Shown here: in pieces, positions 1 through 6,805 of the stretch
Numbering within the stretch: the first letter of the stretch is position 1
Layout: each line of letters opens with the position of its first letter
NCBI GenBank assembly: GCA_019747615.1
Contig: JAIEQQ010000232.1
Span: 1-9,114 of the forward strand
Origin: Phycisphaerales bacterium
GTDB taxonomy: Bacteria > Planctomycetota > Phycisphaerae > Phycisphaerales > UBA1924
Direction of reading: 5' to 3'
Length of the DNA: 9,114 nt
Made by a program: the position numbers and the translations under genes
The notes under the pieces: generated by a model
Told to the model about the DNA's origin: nothing
What the model saw: only the letters and a program-made list of their open reading frames with translations
The model's database searches: none

Positions 1-241
1 CGTGTCCCTCGGCCTTGGCGCGGGCCGCTTGCGCCTTGGCGTGCGCCTCGGCTTGAGCCGCGAGCGCCTCCATCGCGGCGGGCCCCGACACGGGCACCGG
101 CCCGGAATCCAAAGCCGCGCTGCGCATCAGCGGCGGCGGCGCATCAAGCTCAAACACCTCCGGCTCGCCCGCCGACTCCGGCGGTTGAGGCGGCTTGCCC
201 GTGCCGTCGCTGGTCGGGTTGTTGTTCGGCTCCTCGGGCAT
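1..241 (-). CDS. Unknown Pro/Ala-rich protein, N-terminal fragment (runs off left edge)
   Basis: Eighty codons read leftwards without a stop from the ATG at 241-239 and continue past the window edge. The start is well supported: AAGAGG lies seven bases upstream, and the gene begins 21 bp after the surE stop, so the two are probably co-transcribed. The visible part starts MPEEPNNNPTSDGTGKPPQP and is rich in Pro, Glu and Gly, which suggests disorder. From about residue 56 it turns into an Ala/Glu/Lys/Gln-rich stretch (AAMEALAAQAEAHAKAQAAR) likely to form a helix or coiled coil. There is no signal peptide or membrane segment in the visible part. I do not recognise the family. The low-complexity N terminus suggests a linker leading to a domain outside the window. 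Confidence 0.7.
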   Translation of the reverse strand, partial: MPEEPNNNPTSDGTGKPPQPPESAGEPEVFELDAPPPLMRSAALDSGPVPVSGPAAMEALAAQAEAHAKAQAARAKAEGH

Positions 242-248
242 CGTCGCG

Positions 249-254
249 CCTCTT
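249..254 (-). promoter_or_regulatory. Shine-Dalgarno for the left-edge gene
   Basis: On the minus strand this reads AAGAGG, seven bases before the ATG at 241. It lies in the 21-bp gap after the surE stop and fixes the start of a gene whose protein sequence alone is not diagnostic. Confidence 0.6.
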
Positions 255-262
255 GCAATCGC

Positions 263-1066
263 TCAGGCAAACACGGCGCGCCACGCGCCAAGCAGGCTCT
301 CGTCGGTCAGGTCGTACTTCAGCGGCGTCACGCTGATCTCGCGCTTGCCCATGGTCGCCACGTCGGTCCCCGGCTCGGTGGCGTGAAACTCCATCGGCGT
401 GCCGCTGGACCAGTAGTAGGTTTCGCCCATCGGGTTCTTCCGCTTGTCGAAGGCGTCAACGATGCCGTGCGTGTTCATGGGGCACACGCGGATCGGCGGC
501 AGCGGCCCCTCGCGCTCGGTGACGGGGATGTTGATGTTCACGCACCCGTGCGACCGCAGCACGCCGCTGGCCAGCACCTTGTCGATCACCTGTCGCGCGT
601 GCTTGGCCGCGATGTCATAGCGCGGCTTGCTCGTGCTGTGATGCAAGCTCACCGCGATCGACGGCACGCCCAGAAACGCCGCCTCCAGCGCCGCGGCGAC
701 CGTACCGCTGTACAGCACATTGATGCCCACGTTCGCGCCCATGTTCATGCCGCTGACCACCAGGTCCGGTCGCGTGCCGATGCCAAAGCGCTCGGGCCAG
801 AGCGACGAGAGACCGAGCTTGACGCAATCAGCCGGTCGGCCGTCGACCGCGATGCCGCGCATGCGCGGATTGACATCGACTTCGTGGGCCAGCAGCGGAG
901 AGCGGAAGGTGATGCCATGGCCGGTGGCGCTCTGGACGGTCAGCGGCGCGACGACGATGACCTCGCCCAGCGGCGGAACATCGCCGCTGGCGGGGGACAA
1001 GGCGTCGTGCAGTGCCACGATCCCGGGCGCGTGGATGCCGTCGTCGTTGGTCAGCATGATGCGCAT
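263..1066 (-). CDS. surE: 5'/3'-nucleotidase SurE
   Basis: SurE is a divalent-metal-dependent phosphatase that removes phosphate from nucleoside 5'- and 3'-monophosphates in the cytoplasm, and in some bacteria acts on short polyphosphate. The protein is 267 aa, close to the usual 250-260. It opens with the family hallmark MRIMLTNDDG, where Asp8 and Asp9 are metal ligands. Ser46 in APLTVQSATG and Asn108 in SGMNMGANVG match the remaining ligands. SGTVAAALEAAFLGVPSIA (residues 120-138) is the conserved core helix region. The start was chosen because the hallmark begins at this Met. The frame stays open upstream to 1819, but that extension is antisense to the permease and looks like noise. No strong Shine-Dalgarno is visible. 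The gene is divergent from the permease and is followed 21 bp later by the unknown left-edge gene. The usual pcm/nlpD neighbours are absent. Confidence 0.95.
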   Translation of the reverse strand: MRIMLTNDDGIHAPGIVALHDALSPASGDVPPLGEVIVVAPLTVQSATGHGITFRSPLLAHEVDVNPRMRGIAVDGRPADCVKLGLSSLWPERFGIGTRPDLVVSGMNMGANVGINVLYSGTVAAALEAAFLGVPSIAVSLHHSTSKPRYDIAAKHARQVIDKVLASGVLRSHGCVNINIPVTEREGPLPPIRVCPMNTHGIVDAFDKRKNPMGETYYWSSGTPMEFHATEPGTDVATMGKREISVTPLKYDLTDESLLGAWRAVFA

Positions 1067-1171
1067 GAAGCCAGCGTATCCCGCCTTGGCCGTGCGTGGC
1101 TCGCCCTGGCCGCTCTCCCGCTCATCACGCTCGCGACTGTCGGCTCGCGGCGTCCCTACGCTCCCTCGCAC
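1067..1171. promoter_or_regulatory. Divergent intergenic region between surE and the ABC permease gene
   Basis: This 105-bp gap separates two genes transcribed away from each other, so it should carry both promoters and any shared operator. I see no convincing -35/-10 pair or palindrome in it. Assignment is by position only. Confidence 0.35.
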
Positions 1172-2734
1172 ATGTATCAACTGCTCCTGACGCGCGTCTA
1201 TCTCACCAGCAAGATCATGCCGCTGCTCGCCTCCGGCGGGCTCGGGCTTTGCACCGCCCTGGTGCTGGTCGTCTGGTCGGTGATGGGCGGGTTTCTCACG
1301 ACGCTCCTGTCCTCGGGTCGCGTCTTCGCCGGCGATGCGACCATCAACTGGCCCGCGGGCATCCCGCACTACGAGGCCCTGATCAAGAAGCTCGAGGCAG
1401 ACCCTGCGATCGGCGCGGTGGCGCCGATCATCGACACCTTCGGCGTCGTGAAACTTCCCGACGATCGGATTGAGGGCGTGCGCATCGTCGGCATCGAGGG
1501 CAAGAGCTATTCGCGCGTCGTCGACTTTGACAAGGCCCTTTGGTGGCGACCGATCAAAGACGCGCTGCCGAAAGACCGCGACCGCAAAGACCCACGGTTG
1601 AACCCCGACGAGCAGGATTGGGAGGCGATCTACGAGAACTCGCTCTCGCTGTCGAAGCCCGATCGCGTGACGGGCGAGCGCGTTCCGGCCGCGGTCGTGG
1701 GGATTGAGCTCACGGGCATGACGCAGCGCGACGGCTCGGGGATCTACACGCCGGTCGGACTCGCGAAGCCGCGCCCCGACGGCTCGGTGCAAGACCTTCA
1801 GTTGTACATCCACAACCACCAGATCGTGCTAAACATCATCCCGCAGGACAGCCAAGGCCGGTTGATGACGCCGACGAGCAAGCCGCTGCCGGTGGCCGGT
1901 GAGTTCCGCACGGGCATCTTTGAGATTGACCGGCGCACGATCTTCGTGCAGCTCGCCGAACTGCAGCGCCTGATGCTGATGGACGGCGTGCCGGGCGTCA
2001 AGGCCTCATCCACCGGCGCGTTCAACCCTTACGAGAACGTGTCGCCCGATGGCTCATCGCTGGGCACAGTCGAGACGACCGGCGCGACCCCGGCCCGCGT
2101 CTCGACGCTCGTGCTCCGCGCCAAAGAGGGCTTCACGCCCGATCAGGTTCGCGAGAGTGCCATGCGCATCTACACCGAGTTCGCCGCGGAGTTCAAGGGC
2201 AGCGTGCCGCAGGCGTTCCAGATCAACAACCCGCGCGGCATCAAGACCTGGGCCATGCAGATGTCCACGCTGGTGAACGCGGTCGAGAAGGAAACGGCGC
2301 TGGTCCTCTCGCTCTTTTGGTTCATCACCATCGTCTGCTCGGCGCTGATCCTGGCGATCTTCTGGGCCATGATCAGCGAGAAGACCAAGGACATCGGCAT
2401 CCTCCGCGCCATCGGTGCCTCGCGCGGGGGCATCGCCGGCATGTGGATCTCCTACGGCGCGATCCTCGGCGTCGTCGGCGTCGTGATGGGCCTGGGCCTG
2501 GCGTACATCGTCGTGCTCAACATCAACAGCATTCACGATTGGCTCGGCTATTCGCTTGGTCTGTATGTCTGGGACCCGCGCGTCTACTACTTCTCGAAGA
2601 TTCCCGACCGCGTGAACCCCACGAACGCGATGATCGTCGCGGGCGCGGGCATCGGCTTCGCCGTCCTCGGTTCGATCATCCCCGCGATGCGAGCGGCATT
2701 CATCCGCCCGGTCACTGCGCTCCGCTTTGAGTGA
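1172..2734 (+). CDS. ABC transporter permease, FtsX/LolC/MacB type
   Basis: This 520-aa inner-membrane permease belongs to the MacB/LolC/FtsX superfamily, whose members move or release lipoproteins and hydrophobic cargo or transmit force across the envelope. The order is the family's: TM1 at about 18-43, a large extracytoplasmic domain (about 50-370), then the FtsX domain with TM2 (376-402), TM3 (421-450) and TM4 (485-506). The coupling segment EKTKDIGILRAIGAS (403-417), which contacts the ATPase, is nearly canonical, and the C terminus IRPVTALRFE is typical. The start at 1172 gives the usual MYQLLLTRVYL opening. The frame stays open back to base 2, but that stretch is antisense to surE. No clear Shine-Dalgarno precedes it. 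The extracytoplasmic domain has a very charged segment (about 128-170). The ATPase gene follows within 56 bp. Only one permease is present, so a homodimer or a partner encoded elsewhere is inferred. The substrate is unknown. Confidence 0.88.
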   Translation: MYQLLLTRVYLTSKIMPLLASGGLGLCTALVLVVWSVMGGFLTTLLSSGRVFAGDATINWPAGIPHYEALIKKLEADPAIGAVAPIIDTFGVVKLPDDRIEGVRIVGIEGKSYSRVVDFDKALWWRPIKDALPKDRDRKDPRLNPDEQDWEAIYENSLSLSKPDRVTGERVPAAVVGIELTGMTQRDGSGIYTPVGLAKPRPDGSVQDLQLYIHNHQIVLNIIPQDSQGRLMTPTSKPLPVAGEFRTGIFEIDRRTIFVQLAELQRLMLMDGVPGVKASSTGAFNPYENVSPDGSSLGTVETTGATPARVSTLVLRAKEGFTPDQVRESAMRIYTEFAAEFKGSVPQAFQINNPRGIKTWAMQMSTLVNAVEKETALVLSLFWFITIVCSALILAIFWAMISEKTKDIGILRAIGASRGGIAGMWISYGAILGVVGVVMGLGLAYIVVLNINSIHDWLGYSLGLYVWDPRVYYFSKIPDRVNPTNAMIVAGAGIGFAVLGSIIPAMRAAFIRPVTALRFE

Positions 2735-2790
2735 CGCTTCAACCACCACCCCGCACGACCCGCCACTCGCCTCTCCGCCACGACACACCC

Positions 2791-3480
2791 ATGGCCCTCA
2801 TCCAGACCGTCAACCTCAAGAAGACGTACCAACTTGGCCTCGTCAAGGTTCCCGTCCTTCGCGGCGTCAACCTCTCGGTCCAGCCCGGTGAGTTCGTCGC
2901 CATTCTCGGCGCCAGTGGCTCGGGCAAGTCCACGCTTCTGCACCTCCTGGGCGGGCTGGATGCTCCGGATGCTGACGACTTCAAGCTGCTCTTTGACAAC
3001 CGCCCGATCAACGAGATGAACGCGGCGCAGCTTGACCAGTACCGGCGCACCGACGTCGGGTTCGTCTTTCAGTTCTACCACCTGCTCCCGGAACTCAACG
3101 TCCTTCAGAACGTCACGATCGCCGCGATGACGCGCTGGGGCTGGTCCTTCGGCTCACATCGCAGCGAGGTCGAGAAGCGAGCGACCGAGCTGCTCCGAAG
3201 CTTCGGCCTTGGTGATCGGCTCCGGCATCGACCCGTCGAACTCTCCGGCGGCGAGCGTCAACGCGTCGCCATCGCCCGCGCCCTCATCAACGGCCCGCGC
3301 CTGATCCTCGCCGATGAGCCGACGGGGAACCTCGATCGCAAGACCGGCGCGGGCATCATCGACATCCTGCTTGAACGCCGCAAGGCTGAGGGGCGCACGA
3401 TGATCGTCGTCACGCACGATCCGGAACTGGCGGCCAAGGCCGATCGCACCGTCCGCATGGTCAGCGGCGTGATTGAGTGA
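2791..3480 (+). CDS. ABC transporter ATP-binding protein, LolD/MacB type
   Basis: This 229-aa ATPase powers the permease encoded just upstream and sits on the cytoplasmic face of the inner membrane. All nucleotide-binding motifs are intact: Walker A GASGSGKST (40-48), Q-loop Gln94 in FVFQFYHLLPELNVLQNV, signature LSGGERQRVA (151-160), Walker B LILADEPTGNLD (171-182, catalytic Glu176) and H-loop His209 in VVTHD. The QFYHLLPELNVLQNV and DEPTGNLD stretches are characteristic of the LolD/FtsE/MacB ATPase group. The start is ambiguous. A GTG at 2731 overlaps the permease stop as GTGA and would add 20 residues (MTLQPPPRTTRHSPLRHDTP). I prefer the ATG at 2791 because the canonical fold begins right after it and the extension is low complexity. 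Neither start has a clear Shine-Dalgarno. A region of about 20 residues around 108-128 (TIAAMTRWGWSFGSHRSEVE) is less conserved-looking. Confidence 0.92.
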   Translation: MALIQTVNLKKTYQLGLVKVPVLRGVNLSVQPGEFVAILGASGSGKSTLLHLLGGLDAPDADDFKLLFDNRPINEMNAAQLDQYRRTDVGFVFQFYHLLPELNVLQNVTIAAMTRWGWSFGSHRSEVEKRATELLRSFGLGDRLRHRPVELSGGERQRVAIARALINGPRLILADEPTGNLDRKTGAGIIDILLERRKAEGRTMIVVTHDPELAAKADRTVRMVSGVIE

Positions 3481-3486
3481 ACCGCA

Positions 3487-3620
3487 CGGCAATCGGGAAT
3501 CGGCAGCCGTGAGAAACCAAAGGCAAGGCTTCGCGGCACCGACCCCTCGCGACCTTGTCTTCTGCCTTCACGATTGCCGATTGCCGAATCCCGATTGCCG
3601 ACTCTTGCCCCCGATTGCCG
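3487..3620. repeat. Intergenic inverted-repeat cluster built on CGATTGCCG
   Basis: The 196-bp gap between the ATPase gene and the EF-P gene carries one sequence in both orientations. CGGCAATCGGGAATCGGCA (3487-3505) matches the reverse complement of 3582-3600 at 18 of 19 bases. The nonamer CGATTGCCG occurs four times on the right side (3571, 3578, 3592, 3612) and once inverted on the left (3487). Between the arms, AAAGGCAAGG and CTTGTCTTCTGCCTT extend the symmetry imperfectly. In RNA this could form a long hairpin between the ABC operon and the EF-P gene. There is no T-tract, so a simple intrinsic terminator is not supported. It may be a dispersed REP-like element. Confidence 0.7.
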
Positions 3621-3676
3621 TCCTTCTCTGCCTATCATCTCCCCCGATTTCCCCAGTCCTCTCTGCGAGATTCCTC

Positions 3677-4237
3677 ATGAAAGCGATCGATATCAAAATT
3701 GGCATGGGCGTGAAGATCGACAGCAAGCTCTGTGTCATCACCGGCTACGACTTCCGCAACCCCGGCAACCTCCGCTCCTTCGTCAACTTGAAAATCAAGG
3801 ACATCCAGCGCGGCGGCGTTGTCGAGCGTCGCTTCAACCCCTCGGATGACCTCGAGCTCATCGACCTCGATCGCCGCCCCATGGAGTTCCTGTACAAGGA
3901 CGGCGACGAGGCCGTCTTCATGGACAAGGAAACCTACGACCAGATCAACGTCCCCAAGGCCATCTACGGCGAGGACCTGCTCTATCTCCGCTCCAACGCC
4001 GAAGCCGTCGTCGTCCTGAACGAAGGCCGCGCCGTCCTCATCGAGCTTCCGTCCGCCGTGGAGTTGACCGTCGAAGACACCGCCCCCGGCGTCAAGAAGG
4101 CCACTGCGACCAACGTCCAGAAGGACGCGGTCATGGAGACCGGCCTGAAGACCCGCGTGCCGGACTTCATCGCTCAGGGTGAACTCGTCCGCATCAGCAC
4201 CGCCGACGGCAGCTACCTCGGCCGCGCGAAGGAGTGA
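3677..4237 (+). CDS. efp: Elongation factor P family protein with atypical tip loop
   Basis: EF-P binds the ribosome between the P and E sites and relieves stalling at polyproline stretches. The protein is 186 aa, matching the family. Domain I (about 1-62) contains VITGYDFRNPGNLRSFVNLKIKDI. The central OB domain includes RPMEFLYKDGDEAVFMDKE (about 71-89). The C-terminal OB domain carries VEDTAPGVKKATAT and ends GELVRISTADGSYLGRAK. In E. coli EF-P the loop is PGKGQAF with modified Lys34, and in rhamnosylated EF-P an Arg takes that place. Here the loop is PGNLRSF, with Asn31 at the modified position and Arg33 two residues later. The segments VERRF and FMDKE also recall the paralogue YeiP/EfpL, but the loop has ordinary EF-P length. 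The start is set by homology, since the frame is open to 3473 without family sequence upstream. Only a weak GAGA precedes it. No modification enzyme gene is visible nearby. The family is certain; the EF-P versus EfpL-like subclass is not. Confidence 0.92.
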   Translation: MKAIDIKIGMGVKIDSKLCVITGYDFRNPGNLRSFVNLKIKDIQRGGVVERRFNPSDDLELIDLDRRPMEFLYKDGDEAVFMDKETYDQINVPKAIYGEDLLYLRSNAEAVVVLNEGRAVLIELPSAVELTVEDTAPGVKKATATNVQKDAVMETGLKTRVPDFIAQGELVRISTADGSYLGRAKE

Positions 4238-4246
4238 TGCATCCCA

Positions 4247-4296
4247 CTCTCCCCCGCGCAGCGGGGGAGATGGCGAGTCTTCGAGCCAGAGGGGGC
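4247..4296 (+). repeat. 50-nt double-hairpin palindromic element, copy 1
   Basis: It begins nine bases after the EF-P stop. The first hairpin is a perfect 10-bp stem, TCTCCCCCGC (4248-4257) with GCGGGGGAGA (4261-4270) around the loop GCA. A short spacer leads to an imperfect second hairpin around CTTCG, and the element closes with GAGGGGGC. Copy 2 at 4343-4392 is the same element inverted. The first stem could help end EF-P transcription, but no T-tract follows. It resembles the short palindromic GC-rich intergenic repeats found in many high-GC bacteria. Confidence 0.7.
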
Positions 4297-4342
4297 CCGA
4301 AGATTCAGGCGACTCCTGTGATCACGAACATGTCGCAGTCTT

Positions 4343-4392
4343 GCCCCCTCCGCCGCGAAGCGCGGCACCTCCCCCGGTAGGAACCGGGTGAG
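4343..4392 (-). repeat. 50-nt double-hairpin palindromic element, copy 2 (inverted)
   Basis: Read on the minus strand it has the same length and architecture as copy 1: an outer hairpin with 9 of 10 pairs (CTCACCCGGT with ACCGGGGGAG, loop TCCT), then a perfect 6-bp hairpin GCCGCG-CTT-CGCGGC, then GAGGGGGC. Both arms of each stem differ from copy 1 while pairing is kept. The same stems form in plus-strand RNA. Confidence 0.7.
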
Positions 4393-4423
4393 GGGGAAAG
4401 GCGAACACAGATTCACAGACGCG

Positions 4424-4460
4424 CCCGGCCGGCCCTTGCCCGCCGGGTGCTTTGTTTTTG
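4424..4460 (+). terminator. Possible intrinsic terminator upstream of the S9 peptidase gene
   Basis: CCCGGC (4424-4429) can pair with GCCGGG (4442-4447), followed by the T-rich run TGCTTTGTTTTTG. The stem is only 6 bp with a 12-nt loop, so this is a weak candidate. It lies about 190 bp after the EF-P stop. The whole 333-bp gap 4238-4570 otherwise holds the two palindromic elements and no supported gene. Confidence 0.35.
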
Positions 4461-4558
4461 CCGTGGTCTTCACAATCCGCGCATCTTGGCCACTGGCACC
4501 GTTGACCGGTGAACAATCAGGCGGCGGTGTCCCGGGCGTGGCCGGGCCCGTCGCCATC

Positions 4559-4563
4559 AGGAG
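4559..4563 (+). promoter_or_regulatory. Shine-Dalgarno for the S9 peptidase gene
   Basis: AGGAG lies seven bases before the ATG at 4571. It selects this start over the open frame that extends back to 4388 and over the in-frame GTG at 4565. Confidence 0.7.
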
Positions 4564-4570
4564 CGTGTTC

Positions 4571-6766
4571 ATGTTGATCTCCAGTTTCCGTCGTTCGTTG
4601 GTTCCGGCGTTGTCGCTTTCGATCGCCGCGGGGCTGTGCCTGAGCGCTGGCGCGTCTGGTGCGGGCTCGGCCCAACCGGCCAAGCCCGGTGCACAGGCGG
4701 GTGAGTTGCCGCTCATCCCGCGTGCAACGCTCTTCGGAAACCCCGATCGCACGCGTCTGACGATCTCGCCCGACGGCAAGCGCGTCGCCTTCCTCGCGCC
4801 CGTCGCCGGCGTGCTCAACGTCTGGGTCGCGCCGGTGGGCGACCTCAAGGCCGCCAAGCCGATCACCAGCGACAGCGCCCGCGGCATCCGCCAGTTCTTC
4901 TGGGCCCACAACAACACCGACATGCTCTACCTGCAGGACAAGGGCGGCGACGAAAACTGGTCGCTCTTCCGCGTCAGCGTCGCCGATAGCAAGGTCACCG
5001 AGCTCACGCCCTTTGAGAACATCATCGGGCCTGATGGCAAGCCCATCATGCTGCCCACCGGCCAGCCGCTGCGCCCCACCGCGCGCGTCGAGGGCGTGAG
5101 CCACCGCTTCCCCGGCGAGATCCTCATCGGCCTGAACAACCGCAACCCGCAGTATCACGATCTGCATCGCCTGGAGCTCTCCAGCGGCAAGCTCACGCTA
5201 ATGCTGCAGAACGATGAGTACGCCGGCTTCCTCGTCGATGACGACTTCACCGTCCGCGCCGGCATGAAGATGAACGACAAGGGCGGGGCCGACTACTTCA
5301 AGGCCACGATCGCCAAGGGTGCCGGCGGCAAGCCCGATCAGATCACCTGGGCGCCGTTTTTCTCGATCGCTCAGGAAGACGCGCTCACGACCAACCCCAT
5401 CGGCTTCAACAAAGACGGCACCATCGTCTACATGACCGACTCGCGCGGGCGCAACACCGGCTCGCTGGTGGCCAAGGACTTCACGACCGAGAAGGTGACC
5501 GTGCTCGCGGAGAACGCCAAGGCCGACGCCGGCGGCGTGCTCATGCACCCCACCGAGAACACCGTGCAGGGCGTCGCCTTTGACTACCTCCGCAACGAGT
5601 GGACGATCCTGGACAAGAGCATCGAGCCCGACCTCGCCTATCTGCGCACGATCGCGCCCGGCGACGTGAACATCACCTCGCGCTCGGTGGATGACAAGGT
5701 CTGGACAGTCGCATACACGATGGACAATGGCCCCGCCAAGTCGTACGTCTACGACCGCGCTGCCAAGAAGGCGACGTTCGCGTTCAGTGCCAAGCAGTCG
5801 ATGGAGGGGCTGGCCCTTCAGCCGATGAAGCCGCTGGTCATCAAGAGCCGCGACGGGCTTGACTTGGTCTCGTATCTCACGCTGCCCATCGGCAGCGACA
5901 AGAACAACGACGGCAAGCCCGACTCGCCCGTGCCGCTGGTCCTCAACGTTCACGGCGGCCCCTGGGCTCGCGATTCCTTCGGCCTTGACCCCGAGGCCCA
6001 GTGGCTCGCCAACCGCGGCTACGCCTGCCTCCAGGTCAACTTCCGCTCGTCCACCGGCTTCGGCAAGAGCTTCATCAATGCCGGCAACCGCGAGTGGGCC
6101 GGCAAGATGCACGATGACCTCATCGACGCCGTGAACTGGGCGGTCAAGGAAGGCATCGCCGACAAGTCCAAGGTCGCGATCTACGGCGGTTCCTACGGCG
6201 GGTACGCAACGCTCGTTGGCCTCACCTTCACGCCCGATGTCTTCGCCTGCGGCGTGGACATTGTCGGCCCGTCGAACCTGAACACGCTGCTCTCGACGAT
6301 CCCGCCGTACTGGGGCCCGATCAAGAGCATGTTCACCAGCCGCGTGGGCGATGATGCGACGCCGGAGGGGCGCAAGTTCCTGGAGAGCCGCTCGCCGTTG
6401 AACTTTGTGGAGAAGATCCAGCGACCGCTGCTGATCGGCCAGGGCTACAACGACCCGCGCGTGAAGTTCACCGAGGCCGAGCAGATCGTGGACGCGATGA
6501 AGAAGAAGAGCATCCCGGTGACGTACGTGGTCTATCCCGATGAAGGCCACGGCTTCGCTCGCCCGGAGAATCGGATGAGCTTCTACGCTGTGACCGAGGC
6601 GTTCCTGGCCAAGCACCTGGGCGGCCGGGCGCAGCCGATTGGCGACGACTTCAAGGGCTCGTCGATCCAGGTGCCGACCGGCGGCGAGGATCTGGCGGGC
6701 GTGTCGGCGGCGCTGGGCGATGTTCGCCCGGCGACGGCCCCCGGCTCGGGCAACAAGCCGAAGTAA
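4571..6766 (+). CDS. Secreted S9-family (prolyl oligopeptidase / acylaminoacyl-peptidase type) serine peptidase
   Basis: S9 peptidases cut short peptides with a Ser-Asp-His hydrolase gated by a beta-propeller. The 731-aa protein starts with a signal peptide (RR at 7-8, hydrophobic core about 9-28, likely cleavage near Ala34), so it should work in the periplasm or outside. A propeller spans about 45-430, with TISPDGKRVAFLAP (64-77) as a typical blade strand. The C-terminal alpha/beta-hydrolase has HGGPW (461-465), nucleophile Ser541 in YGGSYGGYA, Asp628 in GQGYNDPRVK and His660 in DEGHGF, so the triad is complete. DKNNDGKPD (443-451), just before the hydrolase core, resembles a DxNxDGxxD calcium loop. 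About 50 residues follow the hydrolase, ending in a Pro/Gly-rich tail that may be a linker. The start is fixed by AGGAG and by the signal peptide. The gene has its own terminator downstream and appears monocistronic. Exact substrate preference cannot be read from sequence. Confidence 0.93.
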   Translation: MLISSFRRSLVPALSLSIAAGLCLSAGASGAGSAQPAKPGAQAGELPLIPRATLFGNPDRTRLTISPDGKRVAFLAPVAGVLNVWVAPVGDLKAAKPITSDSARGIRQFFWAHNNTDMLYLQDKGGDENWSLFRVSVADSKVTELTPFENIIGPDGKPIMLPTGQPLRPTARVEGVSHRFPGEILIGLNNRNPQYHDLHRLELSSGKLTLMLQNDEYAGFLVDDDFTVRAGMKMNDKGGADYFKATIAKGAGGKPDQITWAPFFSIAQEDALTTNPIGFNKDGTIVYMTDSRGRNTGSLVAKDFTTEKVTVLAENAKADAGGVLMHPTENTVQGVAFDYLRNEWTILDKSIEPDLAYLRTIAPGDVNITSRSVDDKVWTVAYTMDNGPAKSYVYDRAAKKATFAFSAKQSMEGLALQPMKPLVIKSRDGLDLVSYLTLPIGSDKNNDGKPDSPVPLVLNVHGGPWARDSFGLDPEAQWLANRGYACLQVNFRSSTGFGKSFINAGNREWAGKMHDDLIDAVNWAVKEGIADKSKVAIYGGSYGGYATLVGLTFTPDVFACGVDIVGPSNLNTLLSTIPPYWGPIKSMFTSRVGDDATPEGRKFLESRSPLNFVEKIQRPLLIGQGYNDPRVKFTEAEQIVDAMKKKSIPVTYVVYPDEGHGFARPENRMSFYAVTEAFLAKHLGGRAQPIGDDFKGSSIQVPTGGEDLAGVSAALGDVRPATAPGSGNKPK

Positions 6767-6780
6767 GTCTTCTAGAAGAC
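6767..6780. repeat. Perfect 14-bp palindrome next to the S9 stop codon
   Basis: GTCTTCTAGAAGAC is exactly self-complementary and starts at the base after the TAA. It could be a protein-binding dyad or a small 3'-end hairpin. No function is known to me. Confidence 0.5.
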
Positions 6781-6805
6781 CTTGTTTGACGAGAAGATGT
6801 TGACC

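Noticed and set aside
2..1171. Long in-frame upstream extension of the permease reading frame (910 codons in total).
   Set aside because: It is antisense to surE, translates into Arg/His/Ala-rich sequence, and the permease family start lies at 1172. High GC content explains the absence of stops.
1067..1819. Upstream extension of the surE frame by 251 codons.
   Set aside because: It overlaps the permease on the opposite strand and shows no family similarity. SurE proteins begin at the MRIxLTNDDG motif.
2054..2788. A 244-codon minus-strand frame opposite the permease.
   Set aside because: Asp/Arg/Ala-rich shadow of a well-supported plus-strand gene, with no ribosome binding site or known domain.
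4247..4392. The two 50-nt palindromes as a CRISPR array.
   Set aside because: There are only two copies in opposite orientation, with no further repeats or regular spacers and no cas genes.
5198..6616. A 472-codon minus-strand frame opposite the S9 peptidase.
   Set aside because: It mirrors the codon pattern of the peptidase gene, whose triad and domains are intact. The translation is Val/Arg/His-rich and unlike any family I know.
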